A DNA stretch of 34,754 nucleotides from a bacterium (GTDB lineage Bacteria > Patescibacteriota > Gracilibacteria > UM-FILTER-43-11). Shown here piece by piece: positions 7,395 to 14,878 of the stretch (position 1 is the stretch's first letter; each line of letters begins with the position of its first letter). A program made the translations under genes and the position numbers. A model generated the notes under the pieces. The model was given only the letters and a program-made list of their open reading frames with translations, was not told the DNA's origin and ran no database searches. The stretch spans positions 1-34,754 of the forward strand of contig JAUHWS010000011.1 of NCBI GenBank assembly GCA_030427295.1. Reading direction: 5' to 3'.

Positions 7395-9512
7395 TTAATT
7401 GACGGTTAGGGTGAAATGAAAACGGGTTCCTTTGCCTTCTTCGGATTCAAACCAGATTTTTTCCTTTGATGATTTTATGATGATTTTAGCTAAATAAAGG
7501 CTCAACCCTGTTCCGTCGGGATAACTTAGGTCTGCTTTGTCACTTCGGAAGAATTTGGTGAAAACTCTCGATTTTTCTTCGTCATTCATCCCCAAGCCAT
7601 GATCCTTGACGGTGATGATTATTTTTTTCCCTTTTAAATCCAGTTCTGCAGATAGTTCAATGGTATTTTTTTTGTCCTGACTTTGGTATCGTGCAGCATT
7701 GTCAATTAAGGCAGAAAGGACTTGATCGATTTTCTTCGGGTCTGCTTTAATTTTAGTACTTAATAATTTTTTGGATAGCTTTGCTTTGAAGGTTAGTTTT
7801 TCATTATCTTCCGCTTTGGACTTTCCTTTAGCAATGGCCGGTTCGATGAGTTGTTTTAACTCAAATGTTTCCTTTTTAATAGGGATTTTGTCCTTCTTGA
7901 TTTCAGCGACGTTGATCAGAATGTTACTCAAAGAATTCAAATTATCGGAGGCATTTTTAATGACTTTAAGAGTTTCTTTTTGGTCTTCAGTTATTTCTCC
8001 AAAGGTACCATCCAATAAAATCTGTGAATTCCAATTGACGGCAGTGATGGGGGTTCTTAATTTATGAGAGGCTACGTGGATGAATTGATGTTTGGATTTT
8101 TCACTTTCTATTTCTTTTGTGATGTCGTTAAAAACCCAGATGCGGCCAATTAACTTTCCGTTGGCTCCGATTACTGGTTTGGTGTACAGCGCCAAAATGG
8201 CATAAAATGGTTTTTTAAGGGTGATCTGGGTTGTGATTTGTTTTTTGAGATCACTTTCTTTGATGATTTTTTGGAGGATGTCCACCGCTTTTTTTGACTC
8301 TTCATCAACATTGTTTTTATTGATGGTATTCAGAATATCCTTTGCAGCTTTCAATTGATTTTTTCGACGATTTTTTAAAAATAGACCTTCAAATTCTTTA
8401 TTGTATGCAATGGCTTTATTTTTGGGATTGAATAAAATAATTCCTTCATTGGTTGATTCAAGGATGGTTTTATATTTCCCTTTTTCTTCGATGAGATTGT
8501 TGGTTTTTTGGTCTATTTCTAGGGTCATGGCGTTGAAGCTTTTGGCCAAGAAACCGACTTCGTCTTTGTTTTTGACTTCTACTTGTTGTTTTAAGTCCCC
8601 CTGTCTCATTTGGGCGACTCCTTCAGTCAATAATAAAATTGGTCTGACAAATTCTTTGCTTGAAAAATGTCCTAAAATCATGACTAGCATTAGAATCAGA
8701 CTGGCAAAGACCATTAACAGGTAGGTAAAGTCTCGGATGGGTTCGTAGGCAATTTCACTCAAAATTTGTACGGCGACCTGCCAGTTGTTTCCATCGAATG
8801 AAAAATATCCTTCGGATGTGACTTGTTGCTGTAGGTATTCAGATGGTTTTTGATAGATTCTTGCTGGGCTAATGGATTTATTGGTGGTGATGGGAGGTCC
8901 TTTTTGGGCAATGACTAAACCATCCCCCGAAATCAAATAGGCTTCAAAATTTTCGGGGGTATTTTTGAGGAGGTCTTTGATGATGTCGAGTGAAAATTCC
9001 GCGACCAGGTATCCCAAGACATTGTTGTCATTGTCTTGAACCGTATTGGTGAAGATTAAGACTTTTTCTTTGGTGGTGGGTGAGCTGACGGCGTCGGTGA
9101 CATGAATGAATTCTTTTTCAGTGATTTTGTACCATTGATTTCCTGAAAAATTTTCCCCCAAGGCTTCGCTGTTTGTGCTGGCGATCACATCACCTTGTTT
9201 GTTAGTGAGATGAAATTGGTCGTACCATCCTAAGTTTATGAGTTTGTTTTTGAGGACTTCCGTTTTTTCTTGATTGCTGACATTTGGGTTGGTTAAAGTC
9301 GAGTCGGCGATCATTAGTTGCATGTCGTTTTGACGATCGAAGATGAGCTTGTTGATTGATTCTAGGGTTCGATCAGTTTGTATGCTGAGCACTTGTTGAA
9401 TCTGATCATCAATGATACTTCGACCTACTTGATAACTCAAATAACCCACTGCTGCTACAGATATCCCTGTGATGGTGATCATCAACAGGATTAGTTTGGT
9501 TCCAAACCGCAT
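7395..9512 (-). CDS. Membrane sensor histidine kinase (extracellular CACHE-like, HAMP, PAS, HisKA, HATPase_c)
   Basis: The protein has a short cytoplasmic N-terminus, TM1, an external region of about 240 residues with CACHE-like features (LTNKQGDVIASTNSE, LGYLVAEFSLDII), TM2 and a HAMP segment (VRPILLLTEGVAQM). It then has a PAS-like domain (ILESTNEGIILFNPKNKAI), HisKA with the phospho-acceptor His in HVASHKLRTPITAVNW (codon 8064-8066), and the ATPase N-box (IDNAARYQ), G1 (KDHGLGM) and G2 (GTGLSLYLAK). Autophosphorylates on His; its response regulator is not in the window. Start: the frame can begin at TTG 9569 or ATG 9512; ATG is chosen because it leaves a normal short cytoplasmic tail. It lies about 50-100 nt after the oxoamine synthase gene on the same strand, so its signal may relate to that enzyme's product; that is inference. 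Confidence 0.9.
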   Translation of the reverse strand: MRFGTKLILLMITITGISVAAVGYLSYQVGRSIIDDQIQQVLSIQTDRTLESINKLIFDRQNDMQLMIADSTLTNPNVSNQEKTEVLKNKLINLGWYDQFHLTNKQGDVIASTNSEALGENFSGNQWYKITEKEFIHVTDAVSSPTTKEKVLIFTNTVQDNDNNVLGYLVAEFSLDIIKDLLKNTPENFEAYLISGDGLVIAQKGPPITTNKSISPARIYQKPSEYLQQQVTSEGYFSFDGNNWQVAVQILSEIAYEPIRDFTYLLMVFASLILMLVMILGHFSSKEFVRPILLLTEGVAQMRQGDLKQQVEVKNKDEVGFLAKSFNAMTLEIDQKTNNLIEEKGKYKTILESTNEGIILFNPKNKAIAYNKEFEGLFLKNRRKNQLKAAKDILNTINKNNVDEESKKAVDILQKIIKESDLKKQITTQITLKKPFYAILALYTKPVIGANGKLIGRIWVFNDITKEIESEKSKHQFIHVASHKLRTPITAVNWNSQILLDGTFGEITEDQKETLKVIKNASDNLNSLSNILINVAEIKKDKIPIKKETFELKQLIEPAIAKGKSKAEDNEKLTFKAKLSKKLLSTKIKADPKKIDQVLSALIDNAARYQSQDKKNTIELSAELDLKGKKIIITVKDHGLGMNDEEKSRVFTKFFRSDKADLSYPDGTGLSLYLAKIIIKSSKEKIWFESEEGKGTRFHFTLTVN

Positions 9513-9618
9513 TCCGTGGGTAGGCTTGATGTTGTCCTTGCCTGAATTTTGTTTTGTTTTTTTCCTCAAAAATGTAGACGGTGATTTTTTTAAACCGCGA
9601 TCTTACAAAAGATTATCA

Positions 9619-11013
9619 TTAAATGATACTATTTTTAAGCTTATTTTCAATTTTTGTGTTTATTTTCTTACTCCCTCCTGCATTTATCTTTACGTTTAAT
9701 GAATGATTTATTTCGGACTCATTTCTTCTTTTTATCTTTACTTTTTTATTTAGTTTTTTGAGAACTTCCATTAAATGGTCTACCTCGGCCTGCGTATTTG
9801 CTGCTGTCAATTGAATTCTGAAGCCTGCTTCATGACGAGGAACAAGTGGGTAGGGGGCCAAGGTGACATAAATTCCATGTTCATATAAAAAGTTGCCGAC
9901 AAAATCCATATCCTCAGCTTGTTCCATTGTTAGTCGGTATACGGGAAAGCCTGTGTGATTCTCATTTTTCCACCCCATTTCATCAATTCCTTTTTCTAAA
10001 TTTTTAGAAATTTTATAGAGATGAGCCCTAATCTCATCTCCTTCACGACGGTTTATCTCGAAAGATTTTAATAGACAGCTTAAGGCAGCTATTGGTGCAG
10101 GTCCTGAGTAAAGATAGGGATCAATAGACACTTTTAAGAAATCTTTTTCTTCTGACTTACACCCAATAAATCCTAAAAGAGCAGAATAAGCTTTGGAAAG
10201 TCCTGCAATGTAGGTGATTTGCTCATAATTTTCACTGTAGTATTGAATGATACCTCCCCCCTCAGTTCCAAAGGAGCTTAATTCACTGGAGCTGCGTTTG
10301 CCTAGTACTCCAAAGCCATGCGCGTCATCGATATATAATTTTGCATCATATTTTTTAGCCAAGGTTAACATTTTTTTCAAGGGAGGTGTGTAGCCGTGCA
10401 TGCTGTATACCCCATCCACACAGATTAATTTTGTTTCCGCTTTACTTTGACTTAGTTTTTCTTCTAGATCATGTGCATCATTATGATTGAATGATTTAAT
10501 TTTTGCCCCGTAAAGCGTGGCTCTCATGCACCCATCATAAATGGTCTTGTGAGCTCTTTTGTCTAAAAATAAGTCTCCTTCTTTGGCTAGGATAGGTAAT
10601 GCAAATAGGTGGGTCAGGCTGATGCTAGGCATTAGGATGCAATCTGGCAACCCTGTTAGTTTAATGATTTCTCCTTCAATTTTTTCATACAAATATGGAC
10701 TTCCTAGCAAACGAGACTGGCCAGGATAAGTCGTTAATTTTTCAATGTGGTCATTCACACTGGCCATGACTTCAGGATGGACATCAAGACCTAGATAATT
10801 GCAGGACGCGAAGTCGGTCAGCCATTTTTCATTTACTCTAATTTGGCGTTTTTTTACCTCTTGAATTACCGCATCAGACATTGGGTTTTTTTTGATTAAG
10901 CTCAAGAATGTTTGGCTTGAATCAATTTTTTTTTGATAACGAGATTTGGTCTTACGATTCAGTTTGATTTTTAGTTTTTGAGTTGGCAACTCATCAATTT
11001 CTATGCTCTCCAT
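9619..11013 (-). CDS. Alpha-oxoamine synthase family PLP enzyme (AONS/SPT-like)
   Basis: A 464-aa fold-type I PLP enzyme. Visible: FASCNYLGL (68-76), GQSRLLGSPYLYEKIE (98-113), DKRAHKTIYDG (151-161), the cofactor-binding DDAHGFGVLG (229-238) and GLSKAYSALLGF (271-282), with Lys274 as the expected Schiff-base lysine. Family knowledge: members condense an amino acid with an acyl-thioester and lose CO2, giving an alpha-amino ketone (8-amino-7-oxononanoate, 3-ketosphinganine, 2-amino-3-oxobutyrate, or CqsA/LqsA signals). The substrate cannot be read. Residues 425-464 form a low-complexity Asn/Lys tail. No biotin genes are adjacent. Divergent neighbours include an SDR and a GNAT-like protein, which would fit an acylated amino-alcohol product; this is inference. 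ATG 11013 is used; the first 45 residues are basic and variable. Confidence 0.85.
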   Translation of the reverse strand: MESIEIDELPTQKLKIKLNRKTKSRYQKKIDSSQTFLSLIKKNPMSDAVIQEVKKRQIRVNEKWLTDFASCNYLGLDVHPEVMASVNDHIEKLTTYPGQSRLLGSPYLYEKIEGEIIKLTGLPDCILMPSISLTHLFALPILAKEGDLFLDKRAHKTIYDGCMRATLYGAKIKSFNHNDAHDLEEKLSQSKAETKLICVDGVYSMHGYTPPLKKMLTLAKKYDAKLYIDDAHGFGVLGKRSSSELSSFGTEGGGIIQYYSENYEQITYIAGLSKAYSALLGFIGCKSEEKDFLKVSIDPYLYSGPAPIAALSCLLKSFEINRREGDEIRAHLYKISKNLEKGIDEMGWKNENHTGFPVYRLTMEQAEDMDFVGNFLYEHGIYVTLAPYPLVPRHEAGFRIQLTAANTQAEVDHLMEVLKKLNKKVKIKRRNESEINHSLNVKINAGGSKKINTKIENKLKNSII

Positions 11014-11240
11014 AAATCTTTTTGTTAATGGTCAGGTTATTTTTTTGGAGAGCAATTGCTTTGATTTTGTCAGAATTTATTTCATTTCCATAATGATTTA
11101 TATGGACGAAGTTTAAAAAGCATTTTTTTAATGTTGTTTAAGATCTTTTTTTTAAAAAATTTTAATCAATTAAATAGGTTTTTCTTTACCTATTATATTA
11201 ATCTCATTAACATAGGTTTAGATTCCCTTAAAAAAATATT
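11014..11240. promoter_or_regulatory. Divergent AT-rich regulatory region, oxoamine synthase / lipoprotein
   Basis: A 227-bp region between divergent genes, very AT-rich with long T and A runs. A 7-bp inverted repeat AATAGGT (11173-11179) / ACCTATT (11188-11194) sits beside TATTATATTAAT, near the expected lipoprotein promoter, and could be an operator. A related CATAGGTTTAG follows. No convincing -35/-10 pair was found for either gene. Confidence 0.35.
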
Positions 11241-12275
11241 ATGAAAAAGTTATCAATTTTTGGACAGAGCATTCTTGTTTTTTTAATCCTTTCTATGTTT
11301 CTTTATGGATGCAGTGAGGGTGAGCCTTTAGTTACGGATGATTCAACAGTGCAGCTTCAGAGTGATGAAACCGTCCGCTTTTTGTATAGCGACTGGCCCC
11401 CAGATTTGATTGCTTATTTAGCTCAAGAAAAAGGATTTTTTGAAGAAAATCAAGCCAATGTCGAGCTCATTAAAGTGAGTGGGTATGATGAACTTTTAGA
11501 AAAAAAAGCAAGTCAAGAAATACCTTATGTTTGGAGCTTTACTTTACTTGACGCTCTAAAGGAACAGGCTACAGGAGAAGAAGCTGACGGTCAGGTTTTG
11601 TTGGTTGAAGATTACTCTGCTGGAGCTGATGCTGTTTTGGCTGCGCCTGATTCTGGGATTAGCGCAGTGATTGATTTGGCTGGTAAAAAAGTAGGCTTGG
11701 AAGAAGAAACGGTGGGTGAATTTTTCTTAAATATTTTATTGAGTCGTGAAAACATGAGTTTTGATGATTTTGAAGTGGTTTCTTTGACCTCTGAGGAGGT
11801 TCCCGAGGCTTTGGTTTCTGGCCAAATTGATGCTGGGGTGGCTTATGAACCTGATGTTTCAAATGCTTTGGAAATGGGGGCCACGTTAATCACTGATTCG
11901 AGCCAAGAAAGAGGTGTTATTGTTGATGTCTATGTTGGAAAGCATTCTCATATTCAAGAAAATAAAGAGAACTATGAGCGTTTTGCTCAATCTATCTTTG
12001 AGGCGGCTGACTATTATAATCAGCATCCAGATGAGTCTATTGATATTATGTCCAAGGCTTTTGATATGGATCCAGATGAGCTTCGTCAAACTTTTGAGAC
12101 CTTGCAAATTGCTACGCTAAGGGATAATCAAACTGCATTTAATCGCAGTTCAGGTTTTAGTTCTTTATATAATTTAGCTAAACAGGCAGAGCAATTTTTA
12201 CAGGATCAAGGGGTTGTGACTATGCCTTTGGATTATGACGCTTTGTTTGGAGATAATGTTGTTGATAATCTTTAA
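11241..12275 (+). CDS. NMT1/SsuA-like substrate-binding lipoprotein
   Basis: A 344-aa lipoprotein: MKKLS, a hydrophobic stretch, then lipobox FLYGC with Cys24, followed by an acidic linker. From about residue 43 it follows the periplasmic-binding fold of the NMT1/TauA/SsuA group: FLYSDWPPDLIAYLAQEKG, a hinge region DLAGKKVGLEEETVGEFF, SGQIDAGVAYEPD, and a C-terminal helical stretch. Family knowledge: such proteins deliver sulfonates, pyrimidine precursors or similar small organics to ABC importers. Odd: no ABC permease or ATPase is nearby. Inference: it may pair with a distant transporter or act as a sensor or carrier for the cluster's product. It is the first gene of a tight rightward operon; the next start is 6 nt past the stop. 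Confidence 0.85.
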   Translation: MKKLSIFGQSILVFLILSMFLYGCSEGEPLVTDDSTVQLQSDETVRFLYSDWPPDLIAYLAQEKGFFEENQANVELIKVSGYDELLEKKASQEIPYVWSFTLLDALKEQATGEEADGQVLLVEDYSAGADAVLAAPDSGISAVIDLAGKKVGLEEETVGEFFLNILLSRENMSFDDFEVVSLTSEEVPEALVSGQIDAGVAYEPDVSNALEMGATLITDSSQERGVIVDVYVGKHSHIQENKENYERFAQSIFEAADYYNQHPDESIDIMSKAFDMDPDELRQTFETLQIATLRDNQTAFNRSSGFSSLYNLAKQAEQFLQDQGVVTMPLDYDALFGDNVVDNL

Positions 12276-12281
12276 ATTATT

Positions 12282-13139
12282 TTGGAGAAAGTTGTTTTAA
12301 TCACGGGTTGTTCAAGTGGCATTGGCTTGGCAACTGCACTTTATTTGGCTGATAAGGGTTTTCAGGTGGTGGCGACGATGCGGAATGTGAGTAAACGCTC
12401 TGAGCTTGATGCTGCCTTGCAAAAAAAATATTTTTCTGTCGAAGTGCTTGAGCTTGATGTGACTAAAAAAGATACGATTTCTGCTGCCTTGAAGCAAGTG
12501 AAGCAAAAATACGGCCGACTGGATGCTATTGTCAACAATGCAGGAATTACCATTGACGCTTTTTTTGAAGATCATTCGGATGCGGATGTGCGTAAATTGT
12601 TTGAGGTCAATTTTTTTGGCGTGCTTGAGTTGACTCGCCAGGCTTTACCTCTTATGCGCCAACGAAAATCAGGTCGTATTGTTACAATTGGCAGTATTGC
12701 TGGTCAATATGCTTTGCCTCAAGTGAGTATTTATTCTGCGATCAAATTTGCTTTGGAAGGATGGTCTGAGGCTTTGCGATTTGAGGTTGCCCCGTTTGGG
12801 GTTTGTGTTTCGATTATTGAACCATGCTTTGTTCAAACAAATCTTGGAAGTAATAATAGATCAGTAGGTGAGTTTAGCAGTTCTCCGTCTAGTGCTTATT
12901 ATTCTTTTAATAAGATCATGGATGATTTTTATGAATCTTATGATGAAAAATACTCTAAGCCTCCTGAGGCTGTTGCAAGGCTCGTTTATAAGGCGCTTTC
13001 TCAAAAGAAGCCAAAGATTCGCTATATGTTAGGTCGACGTGAGACGTTTTTTTACCTTTGTAAGCGCCTGCTTCCTCAGAAGCTTTATGAAAGAATTTAT
13101 AATCGTGTTTTTCCTTCTTTAAAACTTGACGAACATTAA
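12282..13139 (+). CDS. Classical short-chain dehydrogenase/reductase
   Basis: A 285-aa SDR. The Rossmann motif TGCSSGIG is at residues 8-15, VNNAG at about 84-88, catalytic Ser138, Tyr151 and Lys155 in GSIAGQYALPQVSIYSAIK, and the PG-like segment IIEPCFVQTNL. Reduces or oxidises a carbonyl/hydroxyl with NAD(P)H. The extended C-terminal part (residues about 190-285, basic, LCKRLLPQKLYERIY) resembles 17-beta-HSD/3-ketosphinganine-reductase-like SDRs acting on lipid-like substrates; that is a weak resemblance. The start is TTG 12282: no ATG lies between the previous stop and the Rossmann strand, and TTG places VVLITG at the usual distance. Inference: it reduces the ketone made by the divergent oxoamine synthase. 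Confidence 0.9.
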   Translation: MEKVVLITGCSSGIGLATALYLADKGFQVVATMRNVSKRSELDAALQKKYFSVEVLELDVTKKDTISAALKQVKQKYGRLDAIVNNAGITIDAFFEDHSDADVRKLFEVNFFGVLELTRQALPLMRQRKSGRIVTIGSIAGQYALPQVSIYSAIKFALEGWSEALRFEVAPFGVCVSIIEPCFVQTNLGSNNRSVGEFSSSPSSAYYSFNKIMDDFYESYDEKYSKPPEAVARLVYKALSQKKPKIRYMLGRRETFFYLCKRLLPQKLYERIYNRVFPSLKLDEH

Positions 13140-13151
13140 ATTATTTTGCGT

Positions 13152-13550
13152 ATGAAAAAATATAGAGTCCACTTTGCCATTGTTTTGATTATGGATGTCG
13201 TGAGCGCTTTAACAGCACGTTCAGCGTTTGAGTCAGGCAGTACTATTTTACTCATTTTTTCGATGCTGAGCCTGTCTATTGCAGGCTATTTTTTCATTCA
13301 ACTCATGAAGGATGGTGTAGGTATTATTTTGAATGTCACCTGGGTGGCTTTAGGAACCATCAATGTGACGGTAGCGGGTTATTTAGCCTTTGGTGAAACG
13401 ATTTCTTTTTTTCAGGGAATTGGGATGGCAGTGATTGTATCTGGGCTGATTTTGACTGAAATTTATGCCCCTCCGGATGCGGATGAGACCTTCGAATCTT
13501 TTGGTGCTCCTAAAATGGTCGATACTGAAAATAATCCTTCAAGCTCATGA
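13152..13550 (+). CDS. SMR/EmrE-like small transporter, subunit 1
   Basis: A 132-aa four-helix membrane protein matching small multidrug resistance proteins in length and layout, plus a 25-residue hydrophilic tail (DADETFESFGAPK). Family hallmarks: GIILNVTWVALGTINV in helix 3 aligns with the EmrE AYAIWSGVG region, and GETISFFQGIGMAVIVSG with GQRLDLPAIIGM. The membrane carboxylate equivalent to EmrE Glu14 is Asp (IMDVVSAL). A TTG at 13146 is also in frame; ATG 13152 is preferred. It overlaps the next gene by ATGA and so ends in TGA. Inference: one half of a heterodimeric exporter. Confidence 0.75.
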   Translation: MKKYRVHFAIVLIMDVVSALTARSAFESGSTILLIFSMLSLSIAGYFFIQLMKDGVGIILNVTWVALGTINVTVAGYLAFGETISFFQGIGMAVIVSGLILTEIYAPPDADETFESFGAPKMVDTENNPSSS

Positions 13551-13858
13551 AATTTCCTTTATTGATTGCTTTAATCACGGCTTTAGATATTGCCGCTTTG
13601 GTAACGGCCCGCTACTATGTGGATCATATGAAGCATTGGGTATTGGTTCTTTCGCTGTCTATTTTTGCGATCTCGGCTTTTGTTTATGTCCAATTAATGG
13701 AATTTGCGGTCACAGCGATTATCAATGTTTTGTATGCTGCTTTTTCTACAATTTTTATCACCTTGTTTTATTTTTTGGTTTTTAAAGAGCGAATTACTCG
13801 AGGTCAGTGGGTGGGGATTTTAATTGCTTTGTTGGGAATTATTATGCTAGAAATGTAA
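13547..13858 (+). CDS. SMR/EmrE-like small transporter, subunit 2
   Basis: A 103-aa four-helix protein, the standard SMR length. Its start codon overlaps the previous stop (ATGA), a sign of translational coupling and of equal subunit production. The helix 1 carboxylate is again Asp (TALDIAALVTAR); helix 4 has ERITRGQWVGILIALLG, close to SMR family ends. Family knowledge: paired SMR genes (EbrAB, MdtIJ) form heterodimers of opposite topology that export cations, polyamines or drugs. Both members using Asp rather than Glu is unusual. Inference: exports a cationic or amino-alcohol product or intermediate of the cluster, or flips a lipid; the substrate is unknown. Confidence 0.75.
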   Translation: MKFPLLIALITALDIAALVTARYYVDHMKHWVLVLSLSIFAISAFVYVQLMEFAVTAIINVLYAAFSTIFITLFYFLVFKERITRGQWVGILIALLGIIMLEM

Positions 13859-13868
13859 CTTAATAATT

Positions 13869-14687
13869 ATGAGTTTTACTGATCGTTTAAGCCCTTATTT
13901 TGAAGGTTCTATCGAACTAGATGAAGGATTTGTTAAAGATGGTTATTTATTTCGTCGAGTGAGGGATGATGATTTTGAGGGTTTGATGACTTTGGAAAAA
14001 CCCTATAAAGATCTGGCTCTGACACCTGAAGAAGTTACTGAGGACCTTGCTTTGTTTCCACAATTACAGGTGGTGGCTGAGACTCTTGATACGCGTCAAC
14101 TTGTGGCAAAAGCCGCTGCTGTTTTGGTTAAGCCTGCTGTGGGTGAAGATATAGAAGCAATTGTTCAGGGTGAAGAAGGGTGGTATGGGAGTTACTCTCG
14201 GAAAGCGGCCGATGGACCTTATCATGAAGCAATTGGTGTTTCTGTTGATAAAAAAAGGAACTCTGAGCTTCCTCGGAATATTTGTATGGTGCTTTTTCGA
14301 GCGATTGTTGAAAATACGCTTCGTGGAGATGGATTTGAACGATTAAGATGGTCTAGTAGTTTACATTTACTTTGGAGAAGAATTCCATCCATGCTTGGCT
14401 GGGAACGAGGAATGAGTTTTGAAGCAATAAGTCAGCGCTTTAGTCAGTTGCCTGATGAAGAAAAAATAGTACATGTTCAATATTATATTGAAAAGGTGAT
14501 GGAGGGTGGGCAAGTTGATGTTCCCTTTAGTATGCATTCTCAATTGCTCAAAATTTCAGATGGTAAAGCTCGTTTTACAGGCATTAATCGTTGTCGAGAT
14601 GATTTTAGGTCCTTGGGTTTCGGTGCTCGCATGATGGCAGATGAAGCTGTAGATGAGGTTGTGGAATGGAGGAAGAGTTTGGCTTAA
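13869..14687 (+). CDS. GNAT-like (putative N-acyltransferase) protein
   Basis: A 272-aa soluble protein, last in the operon, 10 nt after the SMR pair. The N-terminal part (YLFRRVRDDDFEGLMTLE, residues 26-43) looks like the first strand and helix of a GNAT fold. LVAKAAAVLVKP (78-89) resembles strands 2-3, and HEAIGVSVDKKRNSELPRNI (119-138) followed by a long helix occupies the place of the acyl-CoA loop. The canonical R/QxxGxG/A loop is not present, so catalytic competence is uncertain. Family knowledge: bacterial ceramide synthase (bCerS) belongs to the GNAT superfamily. Inference: acylates the amine of the neighbouring pathway. It could instead be a non-catalytic GNAT relative or an unrelated protein; I do not recognise a close family. 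Confidence 0.45.
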   Translation: MSFTDRLSPYFEGSIELDEGFVKDGYLFRRVRDDDFEGLMTLEKPYKDLALTPEEVTEDLALFPQLQVVAETLDTRQLVAKAAAVLVKPAVGEDIEAIVQGEEGWYGSYSRKAADGPYHEAIGVSVDKKRNSELPRNICMVLFRAIVENTLRGDGFERLRWSSSLHLLWRRIPSMLGWERGMSFEAISQRFSQLPDEEKIVHVQYYIEKVMEGGQVDVPFSMHSQLLKISDGKARFTGINRCRDDFRSLGFGARMMADEAVDEVVEWRKSLA

Positions 14688-14878
14688 GTTTTTAATACTT
14701 TAGTATATACTTTATTTTAACTGTTAGCTGGTAGACTAGTCGCTATTTAGAACAACCTAAATTATCCCTTATTTAAGACAAATACAGAGCTATCCTAATC
14801 GAATTTAACTACCAGCAACAAGCTCCCAGCCTTTTGACGAGGGTGGGTATATAGTTGAGGAGATGATGAGTATATACT
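14688..14878. repeat. Spacer with TATATA boxes between convergent genes
   Basis: Contains a single TATATAC (14703-14713), tracts like CTGTTAGCTGGTAG, the CCCAGCCTTTTGACGAGG module (14825-14843) and a paired TATATA box whose motifs begin at 14848 and 14871 (23 bp). The box runs into the minus-strand stop codon of mraY (14879-14881), just as the 5300-5336 box does for the virB4-like gene. No gene or clear intrinsic terminator was seen. Confidence 0.7.

Noticed and set aside
9619-11013. Naming the oxoamine synthase bioF, kbl, spt or cqsA
   Set aside because: The core motifs are common to all and the substrate determinants could not be assigned by eye; no biotin or threonine-degradation genes are adjacent.
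13548-13550. Alternative genetic code (TGA as Gly or Trp)
   Set aside because: TGA here terminates a gene within an ATGA overlap, and conserved Trp and Gly positions use standard codons with no in-frame TGA.
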